A stretch of DNA of 64,000 nt from Caulobacter segnis (GTDB lineage Bacteria > Pseudomonadota > Alphaproteobacteria > Caulobacterales > Caulobacteraceae). This document shows positions 44,751-52,887 of this stretch, in pieces. The stretch spans positions 558,001-622,000 of the forward strand of contig NZ_JARQWW010000002.1 in assembly GCF_029543125.1 (NCBI RefSeq), in the 5' to 3' direction. Below the pieces are notes generated by a model. The model ran no database searches and was not told the origin of the DNA. It saw nothing but the letters and a program-made list of their open reading frames with translations. The position numbers and the translations under genes were made by a program. How positions within the stretch are numbered: the first letter of the stretch is position 1; the number at the start of each line of letters is the position of its first letter.

Positions 44751-44870
44751 CTCTCCCCGGCAAGGCCGGGGCCCGGGTGAAGTCCTGCCCAGGCTCTGGA
44801 TGAATCTGGAGCCCGGCCTTCGCCGGGATGAGCGGCTGAAAAGCTGAGCCCCCGTTGCACGGGGGAGGAG
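44751..44870. repeat. Mosaic of short intergenic hairpins
   Basis: Three GC-rich inverted repeats in a row: CCCGGCAAGGCCGGGG (44756-44771), a CCCGGCCTTCGCCGGG unit (44812-44827) preceded by TGGATGAATCTGGAG, and CCCCCGTTGCACGGGGG (44849-44865). The middle unit is of a type common between genes in Caulobacter-like genomes. Confidence 0.5.
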
Positions 44871-44881
44871 AAGGTATAAGA

Positions 44882-44911
44882 CGCCCCGCCGGAACCCCGG
44901 CGGGGCGTTTT
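44882..44911 (+). terminator. Rho-independent terminator
   Basis: CGCCCCGCCGG (44882-44892) pairs perfectly with CCGGCGGGGCG (44897-44907) over an AACC loop and is followed by TTTT. It would end transcripts from the diiron gene before the lipocalins. Confidence 0.8.
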
Positions 44912-44944
44912 GCGTTCGCCGGGGTCGAACCCTTGGGAACGCTG

Positions 44945-45469
44945 ATGCGCCTGTTGTCCATCGCCGCCGCGGCGAGCCTGATCCTCGTCTCCGCCGCCCG
45001 GGCGGCCGCCCCGCCGCCGGCCAAGCCCGTGGCCGAGCGCTTCTACAGCGGCAAGTGGTTCGAGATCGCGCGTCTGCCCAACGCCGGCCAGAAGGATTGC
45101 GAGGCGCCGACCACCGTCTTCACCCAGGCCGGCGCGGGCGCGTTCACCGTCGTCCAGACCTGCCGCCGAGGCTCGGCCGGCGGCAAGGCCAAGGTATTCA
45201 ACACCAAGGGCAAGGTGGTTGAGGGCAGCCGCAACGCCAAGTTCTCCATGAGCTTTCTGGGCGGGCTGCATCGCCAGGAATACTGGGTTCTGGACCGCGC
45301 CGACGACCAGTCCTGGGCGCTGATGGCGACCCCGGGCGGCAACTACATCTGGCTGCTCGCCCGTCAGGCGGTGATGAGCGCTCCTGCCCGCGCCGCCGCC
45401 CTCGGGCGCATGAAGGCCCTGGGCTATCCGGTCGAGCGGCTCGAGTTCCCCCAACAACCGCCGAGCTGA
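44945..45469 (+). CDS. Secreted lipocalin (Blc-like), first of two
   Basis: Predicted periplasmic lipid-binding lipocalin, 174 residues from ATG 44945. A signal peptide (MRLLSIAAAASLILVSAARA) precedes the lipocalin start motif YSGKWFEIARLPN, the YWVLDRADDQSWALM strand pair and the C-terminal YIWLLARQ segment typical of Blc/apolipoprotein-D relatives. No lipobox Cys, so it should be soluble, unlike its neighbour. The second lipocalin begins 5 bp after its stop. Likely role in lipid binding or membrane maintenance, by family. Confidence 0.85.
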   Translation: MRLLSIAAAASLILVSAARAAAPPPAKPVAERFYSGKWFEIARLPNAGQKDCEAPTTVFTQAGAGAFTVVQTCRRGSAGGKAKVFNTKGKVVEGSRNAKFSMSFLGGLHRQEYWVLDRADDQSWALMATPGGNYIWLLARQAVMSAPARAAALGRMKALGYPVERLEFPQQPPS

Positions 45470-45474
45470 TCCCC

Positions 45475-46026
45475 ATGCGTCGCGCCGCCCTGCCCCTGGC
45501 CGTGACCACGGCCCTCGCCCTGACCGCCGCCGCCTGTTTCGGCGGGCCGAGCGGCAACAAGGCCGTGCCGCAACCGGCCAAGCCCGTGGCCCTGGGGCGG
45601 TATCTGGGCGTCTGGTACGAGATCGCCCGCTATGACCAGAGCTTCGAGGTCGGCTGCGAAGCGGTGACCGCCGAATACTCCAAGCGCCCCGACGGCCTGA
45701 TCGGCGTGAAGAACACCTGCCGCGAGGGCAGTCCCGACGGCGCGGAACGCGTCAGCGAGGGCAAGGCGAAGGTGGTCGAGGGCTCCGACGGCGCCAAGCT
45801 GAAGGTGTCCTTCTTCGGCCCGTTCTTCTTCGGGAACTACTGGGTGCTCGACCGGGCCGAGGACTACAGCTGGGCCATCGTCGGCGAGGGCTCGGGCAAG
45901 TTCCTGTGGCTCCTGTCGCGTAAGGCGGTCCTGACCGAAGCGGAGCGCGACGCCCTCATCGGGCGGGCTGAGGCCATGGGCTACGACGTGAAGCGCCTGA
46001 AGATCGTGCGCCAGCCTGCGGCTTGA
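45475..46026 (+). CDS. Lipocalin lipoprotein (Blc-like), second of two
   Basis: Predicted outer-membrane lipoprotein, 183 residues. The signal sequence ends in ALTAAAC, a lipobox-like site with the modifiable Cys at about residue 21. The lipocalin motif is YLGVWYEIARYDQSFEVGC; NYWVLDRAEDYSWAIVG and FLWLLSRK follow. It starts 5 bp after the first lipocalin and is clearly a diverged tandem copy; the pair differ mainly in anchoring. Probably binds lysophospholipid or similar lipid, by family. Confidence 0.88.
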   Translation: MRRAALPLAVTTALALTAAACFGGPSGNKAVPQPAKPVALGRYLGVWYEIARYDQSFEVGCEAVTAEYSKRPDGLIGVKNTCREGSPDGAERVSEGKAKVVEGSDGAKLKVSFFGPFFFGNYWVLDRAEDYSWAIVGEGSGKFLWLLSRKAVLTEAERDALIGRAEAMGYDVKRLKIVRQPAA

Positions 46027-46055
46027 GGATGCGACGCCCGCGCCACTTGCGCCTC

Positions 46056-46070
46056 GAACATATCCAGAAC
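46056..46070 (-). promoter_or_regulatory. LexA (SOS) box of mmcB
   Basis: On the minus strand GTTC-TGGATAT-GTTC (GAAC-N7-GAAC on the plus strand), an exact match to the alphaproteobacterial SOS consensus GTTCN7GTTC. It ends 11 bp before the mmcB ATG. Confidence 0.8.
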
Positions 46071-46081
46071 AAAATGGCGGC

Positions 46082-46537
46082 ATGGACGTCGCCGTCACGA
46101 TCATCTCGCGCCCGGAGACCACCGCGTCGGTGACGCGGGGGGCGGCGCGGCTGTTGATCGGGCTGGGCTATGCGCCGCTGGCCGAGGTGCGGTTGCCCAA
46201 TGGGCGGCGGGCGGACCTGATGGCCCTCGGCCGCAAGGGCGAGATCGTCATCGTCGAGGTGAAGTCGGGCATCGAGGACTTCCGCACCGACCGCAAGTGG
46301 GGGGAGTACGCCCCCTATTGCGACGCCTTCTATTTCGCGGTGTCGCCGAATTTTCCCGAGGGCGTCCTGCCGGAGGAGCCGGGCCTGATCGTGGCCGACG
46401 CCTTCGACGGGGCCGTGGTGCGCGAGGCCGTGGCGGCGCCCCTGGCCGGGGCGCGGCGCAAGGCCCTGACCATCGCCTTCGGCCGTCTGGCGGCCCTGCG
46501 CGCGGCCGGCGTCCAGGCCGAGACCCTGGACGCCTGA
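46082..46537 (+). CDS. mmcB: MmcB-family DNA repair protein
   Basis: A 151-residue protein of the MmcB family, linked to DNA damage tolerance in Caulobacter. The fold signature is a restriction-endonuclease-like core: RRADLMAL, then IVIVEVKSGIEDFRTDRKWGEY (Asp...Glu-x-Lys). RGAARLLIGLGYAPLAEVRLPNG precedes it. A perfect SOS box just upstream supports induction by DNA damage. The biochemical activity is not established from sequence. Confidence 0.9.
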   Translation: MDVAVTIISRPETTASVTRGAARLLIGLGYAPLAEVRLPNGRRADLMALGRKGEIVIVEVKSGIEDFRTDRKWGEYAPYCDAFYFAVSPNFPEGVLPEEPGLIVADAFDGAVVREAVAAPLAGARRKALTIAFGRLAALRAAGVQAETLDA

Positions 46538-46544
46538 GCCTTCA

Positions 46545-47384
46545 TCACTTGGCGTCACGGGCCGGCGGCGAGCCGGAATAGGGCGCGCCCGGCGAGACCA
46601 CCGCATCGAACCCTTCACGCGACGCGTCGGGCCGGATTCCCCGCGCCGGGATCGCCTCACGGGCGGTGGAGGGCCAGACGCGGCATTCCTGCGGCGCGCC
46701 TTGTGACGGGGAGCGGCAGGCCCAAACCTCGCCCCCGCCGCGCACGAAGGTGGTCGCCACCGTGCGGTCGGCCGGCAGGTGCTGCGACATGGCCGGGAAC
46801 GGCGGATTGAAGGAGGTCCAGGCGCTCTTGCCTGCATGGCCGATCCCGGTGAGGGCGAGGAGCGGCGCGGCGGGACGCGCCGCCTTGGCCGCCATCAGAT
46901 GGCGGGCCATTCCGCTCTCGCGGGCGTCCGACGTGCTTGCCGGGTTGTCGCCGGCATGGTCGAAGGCGACGACGGTCAGATCCGCCCCCGCCGCCTTGAA
47001 CTCACGCAGGCGGTCGATCAGGTCAAGGATGGCGACGCTGGCCCGACCGCCCCTGTCGCTCCAGCCCGCGGAGGCCAGCAGTGTGGCCCGCGCCTGCGCC
47101 CCGCCGTCGGAGGCCAGATAGGCGTCGAGCGCGGCCTGCTCCGCCGGCAGGAACTCCAACCCCACGGTGACAGCGCCGGAAGCGGCATAGGCGCAGACCA
47201 GATCCCCGAACAGGGCCGGCAGCTCCTTGGTCCCATGCGCCTCGCCGAACAGGACATAGTCGGGGGCGCGGGCCTTGAGCGCCGGGGCGCCCTCCAGGGT
47301 GGGGCAATCGAGCCGGGGCGCGGCGACGGCCCAGGTGGCCGCCAGGGCGAACACGGCGGCGGCGATGGGAAGCATTGGGCGCAT
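46545..47384 (-). CDS. Secreted ChaN/EreA-like domain protein
   Basis: A 279-residue protein with a signal peptide (MRPMLPIAAAVFALAATWAVAAP). The motif YVLFGEAHGTKELPALF followed by VTVGLEFLPAEQ resembles the GE-x-H and glutamate sites shared by ChaN haem-binding lipoproteins and erythromycin-esterase-like proteins. Late segments LLALTGIGHAGK fit the same fold. No lipobox, so it is periplasmic. Function unknown; a metal- or haem-linked role is possible by family. Convergent with mmcB, 7 bp apart. Confidence 0.65.
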   Translation of the reverse strand: MRPMLPIAAAVFALAATWAVAAPRLDCPTLEGAPALKARAPDYVLFGEAHGTKELPALFGDLVCAYAASGAVTVGLEFLPAEQAALDAYLASDGGAQARATLLASAGWSDRGGRASVAILDLIDRLREFKAAGADLTVVAFDHAGDNPASTSDARESGMARHLMAAKAARPAAPLLALTGIGHAGKSAWTSFNPPFPAMSQHLPADRTVATTFVRGGGEVWACRSPSQGAPQECRVWPSTAREAIPARGIRPDASREGFDAVVSPGAPYSGSPPARDAK

Positions 47385-47476
47385 GAGCGATCCTCGTCTG
47401 TTGCTTAGGATCGCTTAGGGCGTGCGGCGCGCGTCCGCCCGTGTCGCGCGCCGATGATTAGGTGATGTTTCGCCGA

Positions 47477-47818
47477 TCAGTCGGCCGAGCCGGACTTGAC
47501 GATCTTGCGGTTGGCGGCGCGGGTCTTGGGGCCTTGGCCGCGCAGAGCTTCGGTGCGGACCGGGATGTTGGCGTGGGCGCCGCCCTGCTGCAGGGCCACG
47601 GACTCGTCGGCGAAGTCGCCGTCCTCATCCATGAAGTCCGCGATCTCGCCCGCCGCCGGCGCCGCGAGCGTGGAGTCGGCCACATTGGGCGCGGCGTAGG
47701 TCCGCGGCTCGTGCCTGACGGCGGCGTTCTGCTCCGCGCCCTTGTCATTGCCGGGGGTCTGGCCGGTGGCGGCGTTCTGGGCGGTCGCGCGGGGGGATTG
47801 GGTGTTCTGGTGCGGCAT
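47477..47818 (-). CDS. Hypothetical hydrophilic protein
   Basis: A 113-residue protein, low complexity in the first half (Gln, Ala, Asn, Thr), with an acidic patch (IADFMDEDGDFADESVAL) and a basic C-terminus (GPKTRAANRKIVKSGSAD). No membrane segment, signal peptide or known domain. ATG 47818 is taken as the start; an in-frame start at 47857 is less natural. Divergent from the MpaB-like gene. Confidence 0.55.
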   Translation of the reverse strand: MPHQNTQSPRATAQNAATGQTPGNDKGAEQNAAVRHEPRTYAAPNVADSTLAAPAAGEIADFMDEDGDFADESVALQQGGAHANIPVRTEALRGQGPKTRAANRKIVKSGSAD

Positions 47819-47916
47819 GAAAAGCGCCTTTGACTGACGTTGGGGACCCTGACGCAACCATTGGGAACCCGGCCAAGTTTCAGAAAAGGCGCGGGGCGCT
47901 GACCGGAGACATCACC

Positions 47917-48798
47917 ATGGCGCATCAAGCGGCCTTTCCCACGCGGCTGCTGGCCCGTCAGATGAAGGGCGTTCCGCCGTTCGACTTCACCACGCCGGCG
48001 GGCGAAGCCGCCCTGGCCGCGCCGGACTCCGTGTCCTGGCGGGTGTTCAAGAACCCCGTCTCCCTGTTCATCGGCGGCATCACCGCCGTGCTGCTGGAGC
48101 TGGCCGAGCCGCGCGTGCGGTCGGGGGTGTGGGATCACACCAGTTTCCGCACCGATCCCCTGCCGCGCATGAAACGCACGGGCCTGGCCGCCATGGTCAC
48201 GGTCTATGGCGCGCGGTCGAAGGCCGAGGCGATGATCGCCGGGGTCGGCCGCCTGCACGGGCGGGTGGCCGGGACGACGCCCGACGGGACCGCCTATCGC
48301 GCCGATGATCCGGAGCTGCTGGACTGGGTGCAGGCCACGGCGTCCTACGGCTTCATGCAGGCCTATCACCGCTTCGTGCGGCCCCTGTCGCAGGACGAGC
48401 GCGACCAGTTCTATGCGGAAGCGGCGCCCTCAGCCCGACTTTACGGCGCGGTCGGCGCCCCGACCTCCGAGGCCGAACTGGAGGCGCAGTTCCAGGCCAT
48501 GCGGCCGAAGCTGGAGCCCTCCGCCATCGTCCTGGAGTTCCTGGACATCATCGCCCGGACCAAGGCCGCGCCCTTCGGCCTGGGCTGGATGCAGGCCATG
48601 CTGGTGCGGGCGGCGGTCTCCACCCTGCCCGACTGGACGCAGGCGCTGCTGGGCCTGGACAATCGCGGCCTGCGCAAGGGCGAGGCGGCGGTCGTACGGA
48701 CCCTGGGCCGCATCGCGGACCGCATCGCGATCAGCGCCGCGCCGCCCGCCCAGGCATCGGTGCGCATGGGTCGGCCGGCGGACTTTCTCTACCGCTGA
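47917..48798 (+). CDS. MpaB-like oxygenase family protein (DUF2236)
   Basis: A 293-residue protein of the DUF2236/MpaB family, named after rubber oxygenase- and mycophenolic-acid-pathway relatives; haem binding is known for some members. Segments supporting this are LELAEPRVRSGVWDHTSF, RMKRTGLAAMVTVYGARS, RVAGTTPDGTAYRADDPELLDWV and AYHRFVRPLSQDERDQFYAE. ATG 47917 has GGAG 8 nt upstream; the frame is open back to 47830. Substrate unknown. Confidence 0.8.
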   Translation: MAHQAAFPTRLLARQMKGVPPFDFTTPAGEAALAAPDSVSWRVFKNPVSLFIGGITAVLLELAEPRVRSGVWDHTSFRTDPLPRMKRTGLAAMVTVYGARSKAEAMIAGVGRLHGRVAGTTPDGTAYRADDPELLDWVQATASYGFMQAYHRFVRPLSQDERDQFYAEAAPSARLYGAVGAPTSEAELEAQFQAMRPKLEPSAIVLEFLDIIARTKAAPFGLGWMQAMLVRAAVSTLPDWTQALLGLDNRGLRKGEAAVVRTLGRIADRIAISAAPPAQASVRMGRPADFLYR

Positions 48799-48802
48799 GG
48801 GT

Positions 48803-49360
48803 TTAGCGCGGGGCGCGCTTGGCCAGGATCCGCTGCAGGGTGCGGCGGTGCATGTTCAGGCGGCGCGCCGTCTCCGACACGTTGTGGCCGCACAGCTCAT
48901 AGACCCGCTGGATATGCTCCCACCGCACGCGGTCGGCGCTCATGGGGTTTTCCGGCGGCGGCGGGGCCGCATCGGGGCGGGCCAGCAGGGCGCGGACCAC
49001 GTCGTCGGCGTCAGCGGGCTTGGGCAGGTAGTCGACCGCCCCGGCTTTCACCGCCGCTACGGCGGTGGCGATGTTGCCATAGCCGGTGAGCATGACGATG
49101 CGCGATTCCGGGCGGGCGTTGCGGATCTGCTCGACCACCGAAAGGCCGGTGCCGTCCTCCAAGCGCATGTCGAGGACGGCGAAGGCCGGAGCCTTGGTCC
49201 GCACGGCGGCGGCGGCTTCCTGAACCCCCGCGGCGGTGGCCACCTCGAACCCGCGCTGCTCCAGAGCCCGGCCCAGACGGGTGCGCAGCGGCGCGTCGTC
49301 ATCAACCACCAGCAGGCTCTTGTCCGGCAGGGCTTCAACGGCGCTGGTCAGGTCGGTCAT
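48803..49360 (-). CDS. regA: Redox response regulator RegA/ActR
   Basis: Global redox regulator, 185 residues. Receiver domain: LLVVDDDAPLRTRLG, phospho-acceptor Asp64 in VLDMRLEDGTG, and the Lys in DYLPKPAD. After a proline linker (PPPPEN) comes a Fis-type HTH, VYELCGHNVSETARRLNMHRRTLQRIL, which is nearly invariant in RegA/PrrA/ActR. It lies downstream of regB on the same strand. Between them (49361-49433) GATGCG and CGCATC flank an AT-richer stretch, a possible autoregulatory site. Controls respiration and carbon/redox genes in relatives. Confidence 0.94.
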   Translation of the reverse strand: MTDLTSAVEALPDKSLLVVDDDAPLRTRLGRALEQRGFEVATAAGVQEAAAAVRTKAPAFAVLDMRLEDGTGLSVVEQIRNARPESRIVMLTGYGNIATAVAAVKAGAVDYLPKPADADDVVRALLARPDAAPPPPENPMSADRVRWEHIQRVYELCGHNVSETARRLNMHRRTLQRILAKRAPR

Positions 49361-49433
49361 TCACAAAACTCCCCCGCAGCCCGGCGCGGCGCCGGCTCGG
49401 ATGCGGCATCTTGTCGTTGTAAACTGTTTCGCA

Positions 49434-50834
49434 TCAAGTCCCACGCAAGGTTTCGGCGAGATTTGGCGCCTCGACGACCGCCCTTGGCCAGCGCGCCGCG
49501 ACGACGGCGCCGACCTGACGGCCGTTCCTGAAATCCACCACGGCGCCGGTTCGTTCCAGCAGAGTCTTGGCGATGAAGAAGCCCAGACCCATGCCCACAT
49601 GGCCCGTGCGGCCGCCTTCGGTCCCCGGGCGGCTGGTGATGTAGGGCTCGCCCAGCTTGGCCAGGATCTCCGGCGAGAAACCCGGACCGTCGTCGCGCAC
49701 CTCGACCATCACCGAGCGCTCGTCGAAGCGGGCGGTGACCAGAACCTCCGACTTGGCGAAGTCCACGGCGTTCTCGACGATGGAGGTCATGGCGTGAACC
49801 ACTTCGGGCATGCGCCAGATGTCGGGGGCGGCGCCGGGGCCGCCGGTGACCACCGCCTCCACCCGCACGCCGCCCACGGACAGGTGCGGGTCGATGGTCT
49901 CCTGCACGAACTGAAGCAGGCTCATGCGCTCGTGCACCGCGTCGCCGGTCTCGGGGGTCTCGCCCAGGCGCTGCAGGATCTCGCGGCAGCGCTGGGCCTG
50001 GGCGATCATCAGTTCGGCATCCTCGCGGGTCACCGGATCAGTCGTCCCGCGCGCCATCTCCCGCGCGACGACGGTGATGGTGGCCAGCGGGGTGCCGAGC
50101 TCATGCGCCGCGGCCGCGGCCAAGGCGCCCAGGGCCGACAGGCGCTGCTCGCGCGCCAGCACCCGCTGGGTCACGTCGAGAGCCAGTTGCATGCGGACGT
50201 TTTCAGCCGCCGCATACCAAGCGTAGCCGGCGGTGAAGATGATGCCGAGCACCCGGGCGGCGGTGACCACCAGGATGAACAGGCGGGTCGGCTCCTGCGA
50301 CGCCATCTCCGGCCCCCAGGGGACGGGGAACGGGCTGAAGGCCAGGGCGATGGTCATGGCCACGGCCAGCCCCGCCAGGCTGAGAGCATGGCGCGCCGGC
50401 AGGGTCGCCGCCGCCAGGGTGGCGGGCGCGGCGAGCAGCAGAGCGAAGGGATTGGCCCCGCCGCCGGTGAGGAACAGCATGGCCGTCATCTGCAGGATGT
50501 CGAAGGCCAGCTGGGCGGTCGCCTCGATGTCACGCACCTGACGCTGGCCGCCGGCGGCGATCATCAGCAGGACGTTCAGCCAGGCCGCCAGGGCGATGAG
50601 CGCAAAGCACAGGGCGTAGGGGACGTCGAAGTCCAGAACCAGACCGGCCACCAGCAGCACGATGGTCTGGCCCACCACCGCCAGCCAGCGCAGGGCGATC
50701 AGGGTGCGGGCGCGCAGACCGTTGCGCAGGACCCGGGGCGCCTGGCCGCGATCGGCTTGCGCGGGATCGGCGCCCGGCCTATCGAGGCCTCGCGCCATGG
50801 CGTCATCTGTCGTGGGTGGGCCCATGCGCGCCAA
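49434..50834 (-). CDS. regB: Redox sensor histidine kinase RegB/ActS
   Basis: Membrane redox sensor that phosphorylates RegA. The 466-residue frame has six transmembrane helices (about 45-205), the ubiquinone-linked heptapeptide region GGGANPF (124-130), the DHp helix with AAAAHELGTPLATI (His244), the redox-active Cys of the family in QAQRCREILQRL (Cys283) and an HATPase domain with DDGPGFS and GHVGMGLGFFIAKTLLERTGA. The start is uncertain among TTG 50834, ATG 50825 and ATG 50798. Divergent from senC. Confidence 0.93.
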   Translation of the reverse strand: MARMGPPTTDDAMARGLDRPGADPAQADRGQAPRVLRNGLRARTLIALRWLAVVGQTIVLLVAGLVLDFDVPYALCFALIALAAWLNVLLMIAAGGQRQVRDIEATAQLAFDILQMTAMLFLTGGGANPFALLLAAPATLAAATLPARHALSLAGLAVAMTIALAFSPFPVPWGPEMASQEPTRLFILVVTAARVLGIIFTAGYAWYAAAENVRMQLALDVTQRVLAREQRLSALGALAAAAAHELGTPLATITVVAREMARGTTDPVTREDAELMIAQAQRCREILQRLGETPETGDAVHERMSLLQFVQETIDPHLSVGGVRVEAVVTGGPGAAPDIWRMPEVVHAMTSIVENAVDFAKSEVLVTARFDERSVMVEVRDDGPGFSPEILAKLGEPYITSRPGTEGGRTGHVGMGLGFFIAKTLLERTGAVVDFRNGRQVGAVVAARWPRAVVEAPNLAETLRGT

Positions 50835-50891
50835 GATTGACGACTTTCCTTCTCTAGGCGAGCCCTCGTTTGAAAGGGCCGGAGCTGCTTC

Positions 50892-51506
50892 ATGAACCGC
50901 GTCCGCATCCTTCTGGTTCTCCTGTGCGTCGCCGCGGCGATTTTCGCGGGCCTGCTAGCCTGGCGCGTGGGCGCCCTGGGCGGGCGCTCAGGCGGCCCGG
51001 GCCAGGTGAGCGCCACGGGCACGGCGGCCATCGGCGGCCCCTTCACCCTGACCGATCAGGACGGCAAGCCGGTGACGGAAGCGGCGCTGAAGGGCCGCTG
51101 GAGCGCGGTGTTCTTCGGCTTCACCTATTGCCCGGACGTCTGCCCCGGCACGCTGCAAGCGCTGAAGGCCGCCGCCGGCCAGATCGGCGACAAGACCGAG
51201 AAGCTGCAGGTGGTGTTCATCTCGGTGGATCCCGAGCGCGACACCCCGCAGCAGATGAAGGACTATCTGGAGGCCATGGACCTGCCGGTGAAAACCATCG
51301 GCATGACCGGAACGCCGGAGCAGGTGGCCGCCGCCGCTAAGGCGTATCGCGCCTATTACAAGAAGAACGGCGAGGGCGAGGGCTATCTGGTGGACCACTC
51401 CACGGCCATCTACCTGATGAATCCGCAGGGCCAGTTCGACCGGGTCCTGGCCTATGGCATGACGCCGGACCAGATGGCCGTGCAGCTGAACCAGGCGATC
51501 AAATAG
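50892..51506 (+). CDS. senC: SCO1/SenC copper chaperone for cytochrome oxidase
   Basis: Membrane-anchored thioredoxin-like copper protein that helps assemble the CuA or CuB site of haem-copper oxidases. The 204 residues have one N-terminal transmembrane helix, GGPFTLTDQDGKPVTEAALKGRW, the copper-binding CxxxC at Cys80 and Cys84 (TYCPDVCP), FISVDPERDTP and the third ligand His169 in LVDHSTAIYL. Divergent from regB, as in the senC-regA-regB clusters of purple bacteria and other alphaproteobacteria. Confidence 0.94.
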   Translation: MNRVRILLVLLCVAAAIFAGLLAWRVGALGGRSGGPGQVSATGTAAIGGPFTLTDQDGKPVTEAALKGRWSAVFFGFTYCPDVCPGTLQALKAAAGQIGDKTEKLQVVFISVDPERDTPQQMKDYLEAMDLPVKTIGMTGTPEQVAAAAKAYRAYYKKNGEGEGYLVDHSTAIYLMNPQGQFDRVLAYGMTPDQMAVQLNQAIK

Positions 51507-51604
51507 GCTTGCGCCTGCGCTGTTGGGGCGCAACGCAGAAGGCTGGACTTCGTTAAGCGCAAGCGTGTTATGCTGCGCCGCACAATAGCGAAGTGACTGG
51601 TCTG

Positions 51605-52876
51605 ATGCTCTACGCCCTCCACGAGGCGGCTTACTACGCCTCACAGCCCATGCGGATGGCCGCCTTGGCGGCGCGCGACTTCTGGAGCTCGCCGCTCAAT
51701 CCGAGCGCCAATTCGCGCTGGGGCCGCAGCCTGTTCGCGGGCGCCGACCTGTTCGCCAACGTCACCCGCCGCTACGGCAAGCCGGCCTGGAACATCGACA
51801 GCGTCCGCGTGAACGAGGTGGATGTCCGCGTGCGCCCCACCACCGTGTGGCAGAGCCCGTGGTGCAAGCTGGTGCAGTTCGACCGCGACATGGCCGACAT
51901 GCGCAAGGCCGGGAAGATGCAGCTGGACCCGGCGGTGCTGATCGTCGCGCCGCTGTCGGGCCACTACGCCACCCTGCTGCGCGGCACGGTGGAGGCCCTG
52001 CTGCCCGACCACGCGGTGTTCATCACCGATTGGGCCAACGCCCGCGACGTGCCGATGCTGGAGGGGCGTTTCGACTTCCACGACTATATCGACCACGTGC
52101 GGCAAATGCTGACCGTGATGGGCGGCCGCCCGCACGTGGTCGCCGTCTGCCAGCCGGGGCCGCCGGTGCTGGCCGCCGCCGCCCTGATGGCCGAGGACAA
52201 GGACCCGTCGCGGCCCCGCACCATGACCTTCATGGGCTCGCCCATCGATGCGCGCCTGTCGCCCACCGTGACCAACCAGCTGGCCGAGCAGAAGCCGTTC
52301 ACCTGGTTCCAGTCGAACATGATCCACACCGTGCCCGCCCCCTATCCGGGCGCGATGCGGCGCGTCTATCCGGGCTTCGTGCAGCTCGCCAGCTTCATGT
52401 CCATGAACCTGGAGCGCCACCAGGACGCCCACCGCCAGTACTTCGACGACCTGGTGAAGGGCGACGGCGACCACGCCGACAAGCACCTGGCCTTCTATGA
52501 CGAGTACCTCTCGGTCCTGGACCTGACCGAGGAGTTCTATCTCCAGACCATCGACATCGTGTTCCAGAACTACCTGCTGCCCAAGGGCGAGCTGCGCCAT
52601 CACGGGCGCTTGGTGAACCCGGCGGCGATCGCCGACATCGGCCTGATGACGGTGGAGGGCGAGCTGGACGACATCTCCGGCATCGGCCAGACCCAGGCGG
52701 CGCACGACCTGTGCTCGGGCCTGCCGGAAGCGCTGAAGCTGGACTACATCCAGCCCGGCGTCGGCCACTACGGCGTGTTCAACGGCCGCCGTTTCCGCGA
52801 GGAGATCGTGCCGCGCATGCGCGATTTCATCCGCGAATGCGATCCGGACTTTGAAGGCTCGCGCCTGAAGGCCTAA
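51605..52876 (+). CDS. phaZ: Intracellular polyhydroxybutyrate depolymerase
   Basis: Mobilises stored PHB granules. The 423 residues belong to the intracellular short-chain-length PhaZ family that uses a cysteine nucleophile: VVAVCQPGPPVLAAA (Cys182) in a lipase-box-like turn; ITDWANARDVP and the catalytic His in QPGVGHYGVFNGRRFREEI complete the site. No signal peptide. ATG 51605 is used (MLYALHEAAYYASQPMRMAA); GTG 51593 is an in-frame alternative. The next gene starts 11 bp after its stop. Confidence 0.93.
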   Translation: MLYALHEAAYYASQPMRMAALAARDFWSSPLNPSANSRWGRSLFAGADLFANVTRRYGKPAWNIDSVRVNEVDVRVRPTTVWQSPWCKLVQFDRDMADMRKAGKMQLDPAVLIVAPLSGHYATLLRGTVEALLPDHAVFITDWANARDVPMLEGRFDFHDYIDHVRQMLTVMGGRPHVVAVCQPGPPVLAAAALMAEDKDPSRPRTMTFMGSPIDARLSPTVTNQLAEQKPFTWFQSNMIHTVPAPYPGAMRRVYPGFVQLASFMSMNLERHQDAHRQYFDDLVKGDGDHADKHLAFYDEYLSVLDLTEEFYLQTIDIVFQNYLLPKGELRHHGRLVNPAAIADIGLMTVEGELDDISGIGQTQAAHDLCSGLPEALKLDYIQPGVGHYGVFNGRRFREEIVPRMRDFIRECDPDFEGSRLKA

Positions 52877-52887
52877 ATCCAGGGACG

